From Corynebacterium sp. NML140438 (GTDB lineage Bacteria; Actinomycetota; Actinomycetes; Mycobacteriales; Mycobacteriaceae): DNA of 64,000 nucleotides. A program made the translations under genes and the position numbers. The stretch is taken from the NCBI RefSeq assembly GCF_001875725.1, contig NZ_MLCQ01000029.1, positions 186,001 through 250,000 of the forward strand, in the 5' to 3' direction. The notes beneath the pieces are model-generated. The model was given only the letters and a program-made list of their open reading frames with translations. It had not been told where the DNA came from and searched no databases. Every line of letters starts with the position of its first letter. Within the stretch, counting starts at the first letter, position 1. Shown in pieces: positions 8,059 through 17,194 of this stretch.

Positions 8059-8908
8059 GCTGCTCAGCCCGCTCCACGATATTGCGGACCAGGAACGTGC
8101 GAGTCATCGGGCCAACACCACCAGGGTTCGGCGAGACCCAGCCCGCCTTCTCCCACACATCAGGGTGCAGGTCGCCGACCGTTTTGCCGTCGACACGCGA
8201 GACGCCCACGTCCAGCAGTGCGGCGCCTTCCTTAATCATGTCCGCCGTAATCATGTGCGGCTTACCGGCCGCCGCGATGACCACGTCCGCCCGGCGCGTC
8301 TCCGCGGCCAAGTCCTTCGTGCCGGTGTGGCACAGCACCGTCGTGGCGTTGACGTTGCGCGAGGTCAACATCAGCGAGATTGGGCGACCCACGGTCACTC
8401 CGCGGCCGATGACGCACACGATCGCGCCGTTAAGATCCACGCCGAAGCGCTCCAGCAGCTTGATGGAACCGTTCGGGGTGCACGGCAGCGGCGCGGGCTC
8501 GTTAAGCACCAGTTTGCCCAGGTTGACCGGGTGCAGGCCGTCGGCGTCCTTGTCCGGGTCGATCAGTTCCAGGATGCGGTTCTCATCCAGGTGCTTCGGC
8601 AGGGGCAGCTGCACGATGTAGCCGGTGACGGCGTCGTCGTTGTTGAGCTCCTCGATGACTTCCTCGAGTGCTTCCTGCGTGATGTCCCCCGGCAGCTCCT
8701 TCATGATGGAGGCAATGCCCAGCTCCTCGCAGTCGCGGTGCTTCATGCGCACGTAGTTCTGGCTCGCCGGATCATCGCCAACCAGCACGGTGGCCAGCCC
8801 CGGCGTGATCCCACGCTCTCGCAGGGCGGCGACTCGTGTTTTGAGATCTGCAAAGATCTCCTCGCGGTACAGTTTTCCGTCTAATTTAATCGCAGTCACG
8901 GTGACCAT
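8051..8908 (-). CDS. folD: Bifunctional methylenetetrahydrofolate dehydrogenase/cyclohydrolase
   Basis: This 285-aa FolD interconverts 5,10-methylene-, methenyl- and 10-formyl-tetrahydrofolate in the cytosol, using NADP. It supplies one-carbon units for purine, thymidylate and methionine synthesis. Recognisable blocks are [33 protein letters not shown] (active-site region), the nucleotide-binding stretch [16 protein letters not shown] and NPGGVGPMT near the C-terminus. The start at 8908 leaves only 14 bases to the divergent trmL ATG. It is followed by an overlapping DUF3017 gene. Confidence 0.95.
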   Translation of the reverse strand: MVTVTAIKLDGKLYREEIFADLKTRVAALRERGITPGLATVLVGDDPASQNYVRMKHRDCEELGIASIMKELPGDITQEALEEVIEELNNDDAVTGYIVQLPLPKHLDENRILELIDPDKDADGLHPVNLGKLVLNEPAPLPCTPNGSIKLLERFGVDLNGAIVCVIGRGVTVGRPISLMLTSRNVNATTVLCHTGTKDLAAETRRADVVIAAAGKPHMITADMIKEGAALLDVGVSRVDGKTVGDLHPDVWEKAGWVSPNPGGVGPMTRTFLVRNIVERAEQLA

Positions 8909-8922
8909 CCTAGACTGTAACC

Positions 8923-9393
8923 ATGTGCGCTTTTCACGTTATCTTTGACAATCCTGTCATCCCAGGCAACACCGGCAACGCAATCCGGCTGTGCGCAAAC
9001 ACCGGCGCCGTGCTGCACCTGGTGGAGCCGCTCGGGTTCAACTTCGAAGACAAACACCTCAAGCGCGCAGGGCTGGACTACCACGACTTAGCGGACGTCC
9101 AGATCCACCCAACTATTGACGCCTGCTTCGCCGCCATCCCGGATGCTCGCATCTTCGCGTTCACCACCCAGGCGACCGACTACTACCAGGACGTGGAGTA
9201 CCGCGACGGCGACGCTCTCCTCTTCGGCACCGAGCCGACCGGGCTGCCCGAGGCACACCGGAACCACCCGCGTGTGACCAAGCAGCTCCGCATCCCGATG
9301 CTGCCGAGCCGTAGGTCAATGAACCTTTCCAACTCCGCTTCCGTCGCCGTCTTCGAGGCCTGGCGGCAGTTGGGATTCGTCGGCGGCGTCTAG
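8923..9393 (+). CDS. trmL: tRNA (cytidine/uridine-34-2'-O)-methyltransferase
   Basis: This 156-aa SPOUT methyltransferase methylates the 2'-OH of the wobble base of tRNA-Leu in homologues. It shows the knot-fold motifs [19 protein letters not shown] near the N-terminus, [11 protein letters not shown] in the middle and [18 protein letters not shown] at the SAM-binding C-terminus. A -10-like TAGACT (8911-8916) ends six bases before the ATG, suggesting a leaderless transcript. Its last 78 bases overlap the 3' end of the convergent PH-domain gene, and both frames look genuine there. Confidence 0.93.
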   Translation: MCAFHVIFDNPVIPGNTGNAIRLCANTGAVLHLVEPLGFNFEDKHLKRAGLDYHDLADVQIHPTIDACFAAIPDARIFAFTTQATDYYQDVEYRDGDALLFGTEPTGLPEAHRNHPRVTKQLRIPMLPSRRSMNLSNSASVAVFEAWRQLGFVGGV

Positions 9394-10749
9394 CTCCGGC
9401 TCTGTAGTCACTGGGGGCAGCGTGCGGGTGCGCAGCGTGTCGACGAGCCAACGCCCCTCCCCCGCACGCACGTCCCGCGCCACCATTTTGACGGCTCCCG
9501 GGACCAGATCAAAGCGCACATGCGCCAGGCCAAGTCTGCGCTGCAACGGCCCTTGTTTGAAGGAAAGCTCCTGGATGTGCGTGTTTTCCACCATCTGGTA
9601 GCGCCTGGACAGGCGACCGAACGTGACCACTGTGACCTCTGGGTACAGCGTGACCGTCTGCCGCCGCCAATCAACCGGTGAGACCCACCGCGCCGCGCGC
9701 GGGGAGCGCAGCTGCGCACGCGACGTATCACGCATTGTCTCGCCGGACATCGGCGCGATCGCGTCGATGACCTGCATGGCCTGCCCCCAGGTCCCGACCG
9801 GCAGCAGCTTCGACGTGCCAGTTGCCTTGTTGCGCTCAGACCCGTACCCGGCCACAGTCACCGAGACAGTCCACCACCCAAACATGCGCCACAGTAGCGG
9901 TTGGCGAAGCTGTATCGCGTGGATGCGGTGCAGCGGGACCGCTTGGTGCCTGCGGTTCGCAAGCCCGTACGTCATGTTGATGACGGTCCCGTTGGTGCCG
10001 GAGGGGGCGTCGTCAAGCACGGAATTGAAGCGCCACGAGTGGTCAATCGTGCGCCAGATCTGTGGCACGAACCCGACGAGGATCGGTACCGCCGCGGTGA
10101 TCGAGAGGTCGGTGAAGAGCGGAACGGCGCTCGAGACGACAGTAATGAAGGTGGAGAACTGGAACGCAGCCGCAAGCAGCGAGCGGCCAATAGGGATGGG
10201 AGGCACCAGCGTATTTGCCAGGTCGGCTTCTTGCTCGGCGCGCGTCAGCGCGGGCGCAGCTGCGCCGGGGTGGGCCGCAATGGCCCGCAGAATCTCGGCA
10301 CGCAACTCGTCCGCCTCCGCGCGGGGCAGGTAGGCGATCTCGATGGCCGAATTGTTGCCACCCGCCGCCTCAACGCGCACTGCCGCGAGCCCAAACAGGC
10401 GCGGCGCGAACGGCTCGATGACGTCGACGGCCTGGATCCGGTCGTAGCGCGCGGTGCGCACCGTGGTCGTGAGCACTCCCCGCTTCAGCTCGATGTCTTC
10501 GGCGCCAACGCGGAACCCGATCTTGGCCCACCACAGCTGGGACACCACGAACACCGCAAGCAGCCCAACGACGAACACGCCGACGGCCACGCCCACATCC
10601 ATGATGCCGACGCCCTCGTCCTGCAACCAGTTCATCAGTGGCACGGTGAAGTTGAATACAGCGATTGTGAGCAGCGCAAGTAGCGTCGCCCACACGCGCA
10701 GCAACGGGGTCAGGCGGTGGACCCGCCGATACTCAGGGGCCGCCGTCAT
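9316..10749 (-). CDS. PH domain-containing (YdbT-like, bPH2) membrane protein
   Basis: This 477-aa protein belongs to the bacterial PH-domain (DUF304) family. It has paired N-terminal membrane segments (about 18-40 and 48-68) before the first PH repeat, which contains RYDRIQAVDVIEPFAPRLFG. A second membrane pair near 165-205 is followed by a repeat with RRHQAVPLHRIHAIQLRQPL, and a third repeat contains RYQMVENTHIQELSFKQGPL. In Bacillus, the YdbS/YdbT pair affects resistance to antimicrobial peptides; the role here is unknown. The start overlaps the stop of the upstream PH gene (ATGA). The last 26 codons overlap trmL on the other strand. Confidence 0.82.
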   Translation of the reverse strand: MTAAPEYRRVHRLTPLLRVWATLLALLTIAVFNFTVPLMNWLQDEGVGIMDVGVAVGVFVVGLLAVFVVSQLWWAKIGFRVGAEDIELKRGVLTTTVRTARYDRIQAVDVIEPFAPRLFGLAAVRVEAAGGNNSAIEIAYLPRAEADELRAEILRAIAAHPGAAAPALTRAEQEADLANTLVPPIPIGRSLLAAAFQFSTFITVVSSAVPLFTDLSITAAVPILVGFVPQIWRTIDHSWRFNSVLDDAPSGTNGTVINMTYGLANRRHQAVPLHRIHAIQLRQPLLWRMFGWWTVSVTVAGYGSERNKATGTSKLLPVGTWGQAMQVIDAIAPMSGETMRDTSRAQLRSPRAARWVSPVDWRRQTVTLYPEVTVVTFGRLSRRYQMVENTHIQELSFKQGPLQRRLGLAHVRFDLVPGAVKMVARDVRAGEGRWLVDTLRTRTLPPVTTEPELDAADESQLPPGLEDGDGSGVGKVH

Positions 10750-11252
10750 AGGCCACTCATCTGTTCGCGTGCTTTGACCACGAGCCGGTCACGCAGCGCA
10801 TCGGCGTCCTCGGTGAGAAGGCCCGGCAACGTGGTTACCGAACTGACCGATGCGGTACTCACCACCAGCTTCTTCAGCCCAAGCGCCCGCATCACTGGCC
10901 CCGTATTCACATCCACGAACTGGATTCGCCCGTAGGGGATGACTGTGAGCGTGTGCCACATTTTGCCCTGACTTAAGATCAGCTCGTTATCCGTTTCCAG
11001 CCACGCCAGGTTGCGCACCTGAAACGGGATGAGGAAGTACTTCCAGATGAAGAACACCCCACAGACGGCTGCGCCCCACACCCACCAGCCGCCATACTTC
11101 CACTGTGCCCACAGCAGGCCACCGATCACGATCAGCGCCCACACCGTGTTGGTCGCCAGCATGGGCACCATGTACTTCGGCGAGACGCGGTGCATCTGCT
11201 CAACGGATGCCGGCAGCGGTGGCCTCGCCAGTGTGTCAGTCTGCTGTTCCAT
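10746..11252 (-). CDS. PH domain-containing (YdbS-like, bPH2) membrane protein
   Basis: This 168-aa protein has two adjacent membrane segments (about residues 32-50 and 56-74) and then one bacterial PH domain with LAWLETDNELILSQGKMWHT, IPYGRIQFVDVNTGPVMRALG and KLVVSTAS. It is the short partner of the three-repeat YdbT-like protein whose start overlaps its stop. The usual bacterial arrangement is a YdbS-YdbT pair. I chose the ATG at 11252 (MEQQTDTLARPP) because the longer frame to 11354 runs into the dnaE2 3' end and has no family resemblance. Confidence 0.85.
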   Translation of the reverse strand: MEQQTDTLARPPLPASVEQMHRVSPKYMVPMLATNTVWALIVIGGLLWAQWKYGGWWVWGAAVCGVFFIWKYFLIPFQVRNLAWLETDNELILSQGKMWHTLTVIPYGRIQFVDVNTGPVMRALGLKKLVVSTASVSSVTTLPGLLTEDADALRDRLVVKAREQMSGL

Positions 11253-11271
11253 AGGCACCACCCTAGCTACC

Positions 11272-14200
11272 TCACCGAAAATCACGTGAACCACGCGAGA
11301 GCCACTGGCCGACATCGATTTGTTCCAAGCGGTCCGCCACCACGCTGACCGCACCCGACGCGTTTTGGACGATCCCGCGCACCACCAGGGCGTGCGCTGT
11401 GCGCGCCACTACGCGCTGCCTCTTCCACAGCCCCGGTGACACCATGATGTTCAGCAGCCCGGTTTCGTCCTCCATCCCCAGAAACGTCAGGCCTGATGCC
11501 GTTTGCGGCCGCTGCCTGTGCGTGACCACGCCTGCAACGCGCACACGTGTTCCGTCCTCTACGTTGCGCAGGTCGACCGCCCGCAGGATGCCCTCGCGTT
11601 GCAGGTGTTCGCGCAGCAGCTGCATCGGCTGCGTGTCGTGGGTGACGCCGGTCGCGGCGACATCTGCGGCAAGCAGCTCGAATGCGGTCATCCCGGGCAA
11701 CGCGGGGGCGTCGATACCTGAAAGACCAGGGAGCATGCCGTCGTGCTCCGTCGCAGCGATGCCCGCCGCCCACACCGCTTGTCGACGCTCCACTCCGAAG
11801 CAGTCCAGCGCACCTGCCTTCGCGAGCGCTTCGACATGCTCCACGGTCAACTCGGCCCGGCGCGCCAGGTCCGCGATGTCAGTGAACGGGGCGGCTTCCT
11901 CAATCCGGGCTGCGGCCTTCTCCCCGACCCCCTTCACCAGATTCAGCCCGATCCGGATTGTGTCATTATCTATACAGCGCGCCTGCACGCCGGACCCGTT
12001 CACGCTCACCGGCAGGACCGTGATGCCGTGACGCCGAGCGTCTTGAATCAAGGACTGGGGCGAGTAGAAGCCCATCGGCTGCGCCCGCAGCAGGCCAACG
12101 CAGAACTGGGCTGGGTAGTAGTACTTCATCCACGCGGAGAAGTACACCAGCGACGCGAACGATTGCGAGTGCGACTCCGGGAAGCCGTAGGCAGCGAACG
12201 CAACAATCTTATTCCAGAGCTTTTCCGCGACGTCCGCCCCGATCCCGTTCGTCGTGTGGCAACCCTCGAAGAACCGGGCTTTGAGCGCCGCCATTTTCGC
12301 TGGGGACCGCTTCGAACCCATCGCGCGGCGCAGCGCGTCCGCCTCCCGGCCGCTGAAGCCCGCGGCATCGACGGCGATCTGCATGAGCTGCTCCTGAAAC
12401 AGCGGAATACCCAGCGTCTTCCCAAGCGACTTTTCCAGTACCGGATGGTCGTAGGTAACGGGCTCGAGACCATCGCGGCGTCGTAAATAGGGGTGGACTG
12501 ACCCGCCTTGGATAGGACCAGGCCGGATGAGGGCAACCTCCACCACGAGGTCAAAGAAGCACTGCGGTTTCAGCCGCGGCAGCGTCGAAAGCTGCGCACG
12601 CGACTCCACCTGGAACACCCCGACGGCGTCAGCGCGGCACAGCATGTCGTAGACGCCCTGGTCCGCGAGGTCGAGTTCCCACAGGTGGACCTCGATGCCC
12701 GTCGTGTCGCGCACGAGATCCACCATGTGGTGCAGGGCCTCCAACATGCCGAGCCCGAGCAGGTCGAACTTCACCAGCCCCGCCGAGGCGCAGTCGTCCT
12801 TGTCCCATTGCACCACCGAGCGTTGTTCCTTGCGCGCCCATTCAATGGGGACCACGTCTGCGATTGGCCGGTCACAGATCACCATCCCACCAGAGTGGAT
12901 CCCGAGGTGGCGCGGCTGCCCAACGAACTCCTCAGCTAACTCGCTCACCTGCCCCGGAGGGTCACTGAGCCCTTTTGACCAAGCATCCGCAGCACCTTGC
13001 GGGTACCCGAGCGCGCGGGCAGCGTCGCGCACCGCGCCTTTCTTCCGGTACGTAATCACGTTTGCCACCTGGGCCGCGCGCTCGCGGCCGTAGCGCTGGT
13101 AGGCGTACTGGATGACTTCTTCGCGCCTGCCGGACTCTATATCAATATCGATGTCTGGTGGTCCGTCGCGGTCCGGTGACAAGAAACGTTCAAAGAGGAG
13201 GCCGGCACTGATTGGCTCAGCGTTCGTGATCCCGAGGGCGAAGCAGACCGCCGAGTTTGCCGCAGACCCGCGCCCCTGGCACAGGATGTTGTTGCGCCGA
13301 CAAAAATCGACGAGGTCGTACACGATTAGGAAGTAGCCGGGGAATTGTAATTCCTCGATGACGCCAAGCTCGTACTCGATCTGCCATAATGCCTGCTCAC
13401 GGGTGCTTTCTGGCCGCGTCGCGTACCGCATCTGCGCGCTGGCGTAGGTCAGCTCCCGCAAGTAGCTCATCTCATTGTGGCCCTCCGGGGTGGCGTAGTC
13501 CGGTAAGTTTGGGGCAACAAGGTCGAGCGTAAACGCGCACTGTTCGGCGAGTTCCACTGTGGTGGCCAGCATTGGCTCACACCCCGGCAGCAGCCGGGCC
13601 AGCTGCCGTCCGCTGCGCAGCCAGTGCGCCCCCATAGGGTGTAGGTCAGCAGCGTTTTGCCGGAGCGCCTGCCGCTGAGCAAGCGCATGCTTGGCCGCAG
13701 CAAGGCGTGCGTGGTTGCGCGTGGCAGCGGCGGGCCGGGTACTTACGATGGCCGGAAGATGAACGAAGCTGTCTAATTGACGGTGATGATCGGCATCATC
13801 AGGTGTGAGGGATACCACATACTCCCTCACCACATTTCTCGCCCCAAAACTCTCGCTCAAAGTATCGAATTGCGAAATCCACTCCCATCCGCCGAGCGCC
13901 ACACAAGAGCCGTCAAGCCATTCCCCAACTTCGTGCAGTGGCGGGTACGCAAGATCGCCCTTCTGCCCACCCTTCATATGTGCACGCGACATGAGCCGCG
14001 ACAGCCTCCGATACCCTTCCGCACCGCGAGCCAAGACAGGCAGCACCCCCTCCTCCAGCGTCAGCTCTGCACCAAACACGGTGGCCACCCCGGCCTTCGC
14101 TGCAGCTTCCGCAAACTTCACTGCACCATAGAACCCATCGCGATCGCACAGGCCAAGCGCCGATAAACCAAGAGAACTAGCGCGCGCGACAAGCTGCTCT

Positions 14201-14409
14201 GGCTCGCTTGCTCCGCCAAGAAAACTGTAGGAGGACACTGCGTGCAACTCCGCAAACGGCACCCCGCCATCCATCAAGCAACCCGCGCCCTCCCGCGCTC
14301 TGCCGGCAGACGCAAAACGGCCCACGGGAACCACGGGCCCGACGTCTTGCCCGGACAGTATCCGCTCCAGCTTCGACCACGTCAGTGGAGCACCCCCATT
14401 GAATCGCAT
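11272..14409 (-). CDS. dnaE2: Error-prone DNA polymerase DnaE2
   Basis: This 1045-aa C-family polymerase performs translesion synthesis with the ImuA'/ImuB accessory proteins. The order is PHP domain (HAVSSYSFLGGASEPEQLV), polymerase core with GRGSAANSAVCFALGIT and the acidic PDIDIDIESGRREEV motif, then YGFPESHSQSFASLVYFSAW, a helix-hairpin-helix and a C-terminal OB fold (VRVAGVVTHRQRPQTASG). The length is normal for DnaE2. I start it at 14409 (MRFNGGAPLTWSKLERILSG), which matches the family start. imuB and imuA' lie 5 kb away on the same strand, beyond metQNI. Confidence 0.95.
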   Translation of the reverse strand: MRFNGGAPLTWSKLERILSGQDVGPVVPVGRFASAGRAREGAGCLMDGGVPFAELHAVSSYSFLGGASEPEQLVARASSLGLSALGLCDRDGFYGAVKFAEAAAKAGVATVFGAELTLEEGVLPVLARGAEGYRRLSRLMSRAHMKGGQKGDLAYPPLHEVGEWLDGSCVALGGWEWISQFDTLSESFGARNVVREYVVSLTPDDADHHRQLDSFVHLPAIVSTRPAAATRNHARLAAAKHALAQRQALRQNAADLHPMGAHWLRSGRQLARLLPGCEPMLATTVELAEQCAFTLDLVAPNLPDYATPEGHNEMSYLRELTYASAQMRYATRPESTREQALWQIEYELGVIEELQFPGYFLIVYDLVDFCRRNNILCQGRGSAANSAVCFALGITNAEPISAGLLFERFLSPDRDGPPDIDIDIESGRREEVIQYAYQRYGRERAAQVANVITYRKKGAVRDAARALGYPQGAADAWSKGLSDPPGQVSELAEEFVGQPRHLGIHSGGMVICDRPIADVVPIEWARKEQRSVVQWDKDDCASAGLVKFDLLGLGMLEALHHMVDLVRDTTGIEVHLWELDLADQGVYDMLCRADAVGVFQVESRAQLSTLPRLKPQCFFDLVVEVALIRPGPIQGGSVHPYLRRRDGLEPVTYDHPVLEKSLGKTLGIPLFQEQLMQIAVDAAGFSGREADALRRAMGSKRSPAKMAALKARFFEGCHTTNGIGADVAEKLWNKIVAFAAYGFPESHSQSFASLVYFSAWMKYYYPAQFCVGLLRAQPMGFYSPQSLIQDARRHGITVLPVSVNGSGVQARCIDNDTIRIGLNLVKGVGEKAAARIEEAAPFTDIADLARRAELTVEHVEALAKAGALDCFGVERRQAVWAAGIAATEHDGMLPGLSGIDAPALPGMTAFELLAADVAATGVTHDTQPMQLLREHLQREGILRAVDLRNVEDGTRVRVAGVVTHRQRPQTASGLTFLGMEDETGLLNIMVSPGLWKRQRVVARTAHALVVRGIVQNASGAVSVVADRLEQIDVGQWLSRGSRDFR

Positions 14410-14433
14410 GTTCGATAGTGTAAGCATGTTCGA
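14407..14433 (-). promoter_or_regulatory. Direct repeat of LexA-like half-sites at the dnaE2 start
   Basis: CATGTTCGA occurs twice, at 14407-14415 and 14425-14433, spaced 18 bases apart. The first copy contains the dnaE2 start codon. TGTTCGA is one half of the actinobacterial SOS box TCGAAC-N4-GTTCGA. Here the halves are in direct rather than inverted orientation, so this is at best a degenerate LexA target. dnaE2 is LexA-controlled in related genera. Confidence 0.3.
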
Positions 14434-14477
14434 ATGATCGCGCAAGAGGAATTATATTCATCGTTTTTTGCCAGAGA

Positions 14478-14493
14478 TAGACTAAGCGGTCCA
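14478..14493 (+). promoter_or_regulatory. McbR-like operator upstream of metQNI
   Basis: TAGAC-TAAGCG-GTCCA matches the McbR consensus TAGAC-N6-GTCTA in nine of ten defined bases. It lies 61 bases upstream of the metQ start, in the region shared with the divergent dnaE2 promoter. Repression of methionine uptake by McbR would match the pathway role of the operon. Confidence 0.6.
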
Positions 14494-14553
14494 ATAGGTG
14501 CTAAGTTTTCAAACCATCACTGATTCCCCAATGAAAAACATAAAGGAGACATC

Positions 14554-15441
14554 ATGCGCCTCAACCGTGTGATTGCAACCATCGCAGCTTCAGCACTTGC
14601 GGCTACCGGCCTGGTAGCTTGCTCCAACGACTCTGCCGAGAAGTCCACCGATGCAGCCGGCGGCGAGGACACCGTCGTCAAGATTGGTACCACCGACGCC
14701 GACCAGAAGGCGTGGTCCGTCTTCGAAGACCTCGCAGCGGAAAACGGCATCACCCTCGACATCGTGCAGTTCTCTGACTACGCACCTGTTAACGAGGCAC
14801 TTGCGCAGGGCGAGATTGACCTGAACAAGTTCCAGCACATCCTCTACCTTGCTACCTACAACGAGGCTTCCGGCAACGACCTGAAGGTCCTGTCCACCAC
14901 GGAGATTTACCCGTTGGCACTGTTCTGGAAGGATCACGACTCCCTCGACGGCATCGAAGGCACCGAGGTAGCCATCCCGAACGATGACTCGAACCAGGGC
15001 CGCGCAATCAACGTCCTCGTCCAGGCTGACCTTGTCACACTGAAGGACGGCGCTGATGCACTGGCGCCGGCGCCAGCAGACATCGACACCGCAGCTTCGA
15101 AGGTGAAGGTGGTTCCGGTCGACGCCTCCCAGACGACCTCCGCATACAAGGAGGGCCGCCCGGCCATCATCAACAACTCCTGGCTGGAGCGCGCCGGCAT
15201 CGAGCCGAAGCAGGCTATCTTCCAGGACGACCCAGCTTCCGAGCAGGGCGAGCCGTACATCAACGTCTTCGCGGCACGCGCTGAGGACCTGGACAACCCG
15301 ACCTACAACCGCCTTGCAGAGCTGTGGAACTCCCCCGAGGTCGCAGCTGCTGTCCAGGAAGATTCCCGCGGCACCGCGGTCGCTGTTGAGCGCTCCCGCG
15401 ATGACGCGAACGCTATCCTCGCACGCCTTCAGGAGAAGTAG
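14554..15441 (+). CDS. metQ: Methionine ABC transporter substrate-binding lipoprotein
   Basis: This 295-aa protein is the NlpA/MetQ-type binding component for methionine import. It has a signal peptide with lipobox LVAC (lipidated Cys23), a short Ser/Ala/Asp linker, then the mature domain. That domain has IVQFSDYAPVNEALAQGEIDLNKFQH and VAIPNDDSNQGRAINVL, typical of the family. It is the first gene of metQNI, with metN starting three bases after its stop. A ribosome-binding site (AAAGGAG) precedes the ATG. An McbR-like operator lies upstream. Confidence 0.95.
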   Translation: MRLNRVIATIAASALAATGLVACSNDSAEKSTDAAGGEDTVVKIGTTDADQKAWSVFEDLAAENGITLDIVQFSDYAPVNEALAQGEIDLNKFQHILYLATYNEASGNDLKVLSTTEIYPLALFWKDHDSLDGIEGTEVAIPNDDSNQGRAINVLVQADLVTLKDGADALAPAPADIDTAASKVKVVPVDASQTTSAYKEGRPAIINNSWLERAGIEPKQAIFQDDPASEQGEPYINVFAARAEDLDNPTYNRLAELWNSPEVAAAVQEDSRGTAVAVERSRDDANAILARLQEK

Positions 15442-15444
15442 TCC

Positions 15445-16476
15445 GTGACGAACACCGGCACCCGGGTCGAGTTCCGGGACGTATCGAAAGTCTTTACAAC
15501 GGGTGGGCGCGAGGTTGTGGCCGTCGACAATGTGTCACTGACGGTCGAACCTGGCGAGATCCTCGGTGTGATCGGCTACTCCGGCGCTGGTAAATCCACG
15601 CTGGTGCGCCTGATCAACGGGCTCGACATGCCTACCAGCGGCGAGCTCCTCCTCGACGACACCAATATCGTCGGCAAGAGCGAGAGGCGTCTGCGGGAAG
15701 TGCGCCGAAACGTTGGGATGATTTTCCAGCAGTTCAACCTCTTCTCGTCCCGAACTGCAGCAGGTAACATTGAGTACCCGCTGCAGCTTGCCGGCATGGG
15801 CAAACAGGAGCGACGCGCACGCGTCGAGGAGCTTCTCGAGTTCGTTGGCCTGTCGGATCGTGGCAAGAACTACCCTGAGCAGCTCTCGGGCGGTCAGAAG
15901 CAGCGCGTGGGCATCGCTCGTGCGCTCGCCACGAATCCATCGCTCTTGCTTGCCGACGAAGCCACCTCCGCACTCGACCCGGAAACCACCCACGAGGTGC
16001 TCGAATTGCTGCGCCGCGTGAACGCGGAACTCGGCATCACGATCGTGGTGATCACCCACGAGATGGACGTCATCCGCGCGATCGCGGACAAGGTCGCCGT
16101 GATGGAGGCCGGCAAGGTCGTCGAGTACGGCTCCGTCTACGAGGTGTTCTCCGCCCCGAAAACGAAGGTTGCGCAGCGCTTCGTATCGACGTCGCTTCGT
16201 AACACGCCAGACAAGCACGAGGAGATCGAGCTCCTCAACGCGGCGCCCGGTCGCCTCTTCACCGTCGATCTGTCCGAGCATTCGGGCTTCTTCGGTGCAG
16301 CGGAGCAGGCCCGCCAACGTGGCGTATCGATTCAGCCGGTGCACGCAGGTATTACAACACTGCAGGAGCACTCCTTCGGCAAGATGACGGTTCGCCTCAA
16401 CGGCGATGACGCAGCGATTAACGAGTTCCTGCAAACACTGCAGGGCACCACGGATATTCAGGAGATACGTCGATGA
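15445..16476 (+). CDS. metN: Methionine ABC transporter ATP-binding protein
   Basis: This 343-aa protein powers the MetQ-MetN-MetI importer. It has Walker A GYSGAGKST (about 44-52), Q-loop MIFQQFNLF, signature LSGGQKQRVGIARAL, Walker B LLLADEATSALD and the switch histidine in VITHEMDV. The last 80 residues form the NIL regulatory domain found in MetN, which binds methionine and inhibits transport when the amino acid is plentiful. Translation starts at GTG 15445, three bases after metQ. The stop overlaps metI. Confidence 0.96.
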   Translation: MTNTGTRVEFRDVSKVFTTGGREVVAVDNVSLTVEPGEILGVIGYSGAGKSTLVRLINGLDMPTSGELLLDDTNIVGKSERRLREVRRNVGMIFQQFNLFSSRTAAGNIEYPLQLAGMGKQERRARVEELLEFVGLSDRGKNYPEQLSGGQKQRVGIARALATNPSLLLADEATSALDPETTHEVLELLRRVNAELGITIVVITHEMDVIRAIADKVAVMEAGKVVEYGSVYEVFSAPKTKVAQRFVSTSLRNTPDKHEEIELLNAAPGRLFTVDLSEHSGFFGAAEQARQRGVSIQPVHAGITTLQEHSFGKMTVRLNGDDAAINEFLQTLQGTTDIQEIRR

Positions 16477-17165
16477 ACAGTGCTGTCAACGAATTCATTC
16501 TGGCGCAGCCGAACTGGGACCGCCTCGGACCCACGTTTGTGGACGCCATCGGCGACACCCTCTGGATGGTGGGCATCACCCTGTTGGTCGGCGGTATCTG
16601 CGGCCTGATCCTTGGCGTGTTCCTGTACACCACCCGCCCGGGTGGCATCCTGCAGAACAGCGTCGTGTACTGGGTGATCAACTTCGCCGTGAACTTCTTC
16701 CGACCGATCCCATTCATCATCATGATCGCGATGCTCTACCCCATCACGTTGTCGGTGGTGGGGACCACGATTGGCCGGGGCGCGGCCACGTTCGTGATGT
16801 GCTTCTCCGCGACCTTTACCGTGGCTCGTATCGTCGAACAGAACCTGGTGTCTATTGACCCAGGCATGATTGAGGCCGCGCGTTCGATGGGTGCGGACCC
16901 GTGGACCATCATCCGCACCGTCATCCTCCCGGAGGCGCTTGGCCCGCTGATTCTCGGCTACACGTTCATCTTCATCGCGGTGATCGATATGTCCGCGATG
17001 GCCGGCTACATCGGCGGTGGCGGCCTTGGTGACTTCGCCATCGTGTACGGCTACCGCCAGTTCGAACCGCAGGTGACGTGGGCGGCTGTGATCGTCATTG
17101 TCGTCATCGTGCAGCTGGCGCAGTTCTTGGGCAACTGGCTGTCCAAGAAAGTGATGCGCCGCTAA
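16473..17165 (+). CDS. metI: Methionine ABC transporter permease
   Basis: This 230-aa inner-membrane protein has five or six transmembrane segments and the binding-protein-dependent transport signature (EAARSMGADPWTIIRTVILPEALGPL) at about residues 134-160. FFRPIPFIIMIAMLYP and GGGGLGDFAIVYGYRQF are characteristic of MetI. It overlaps metN by four bases (ATGA) and completes the metQNI operon. Confidence 0.95.
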   Translation: MNSAVNEFILAQPNWDRLGPTFVDAIGDTLWMVGITLLVGGICGLILGVFLYTTRPGGILQNSVVYWVINFAVNFFRPIPFIIMIAMLYPITLSVVGTTIGRGAATFVMCFSATFTVARIVEQNLVSIDPGMIEAARSMGADPWTIIRTVILPEALGPLILGYTFIFIAVIDMSAMAGYIGGGGLGDFAIVYGYRQFEPQVTWAAVIVIVVIVQLAQFLGNWLSKKVMRR

Positions 17166-17194
17166 GGTGTGACCAGTTGGTTAGGATGGGTGCC

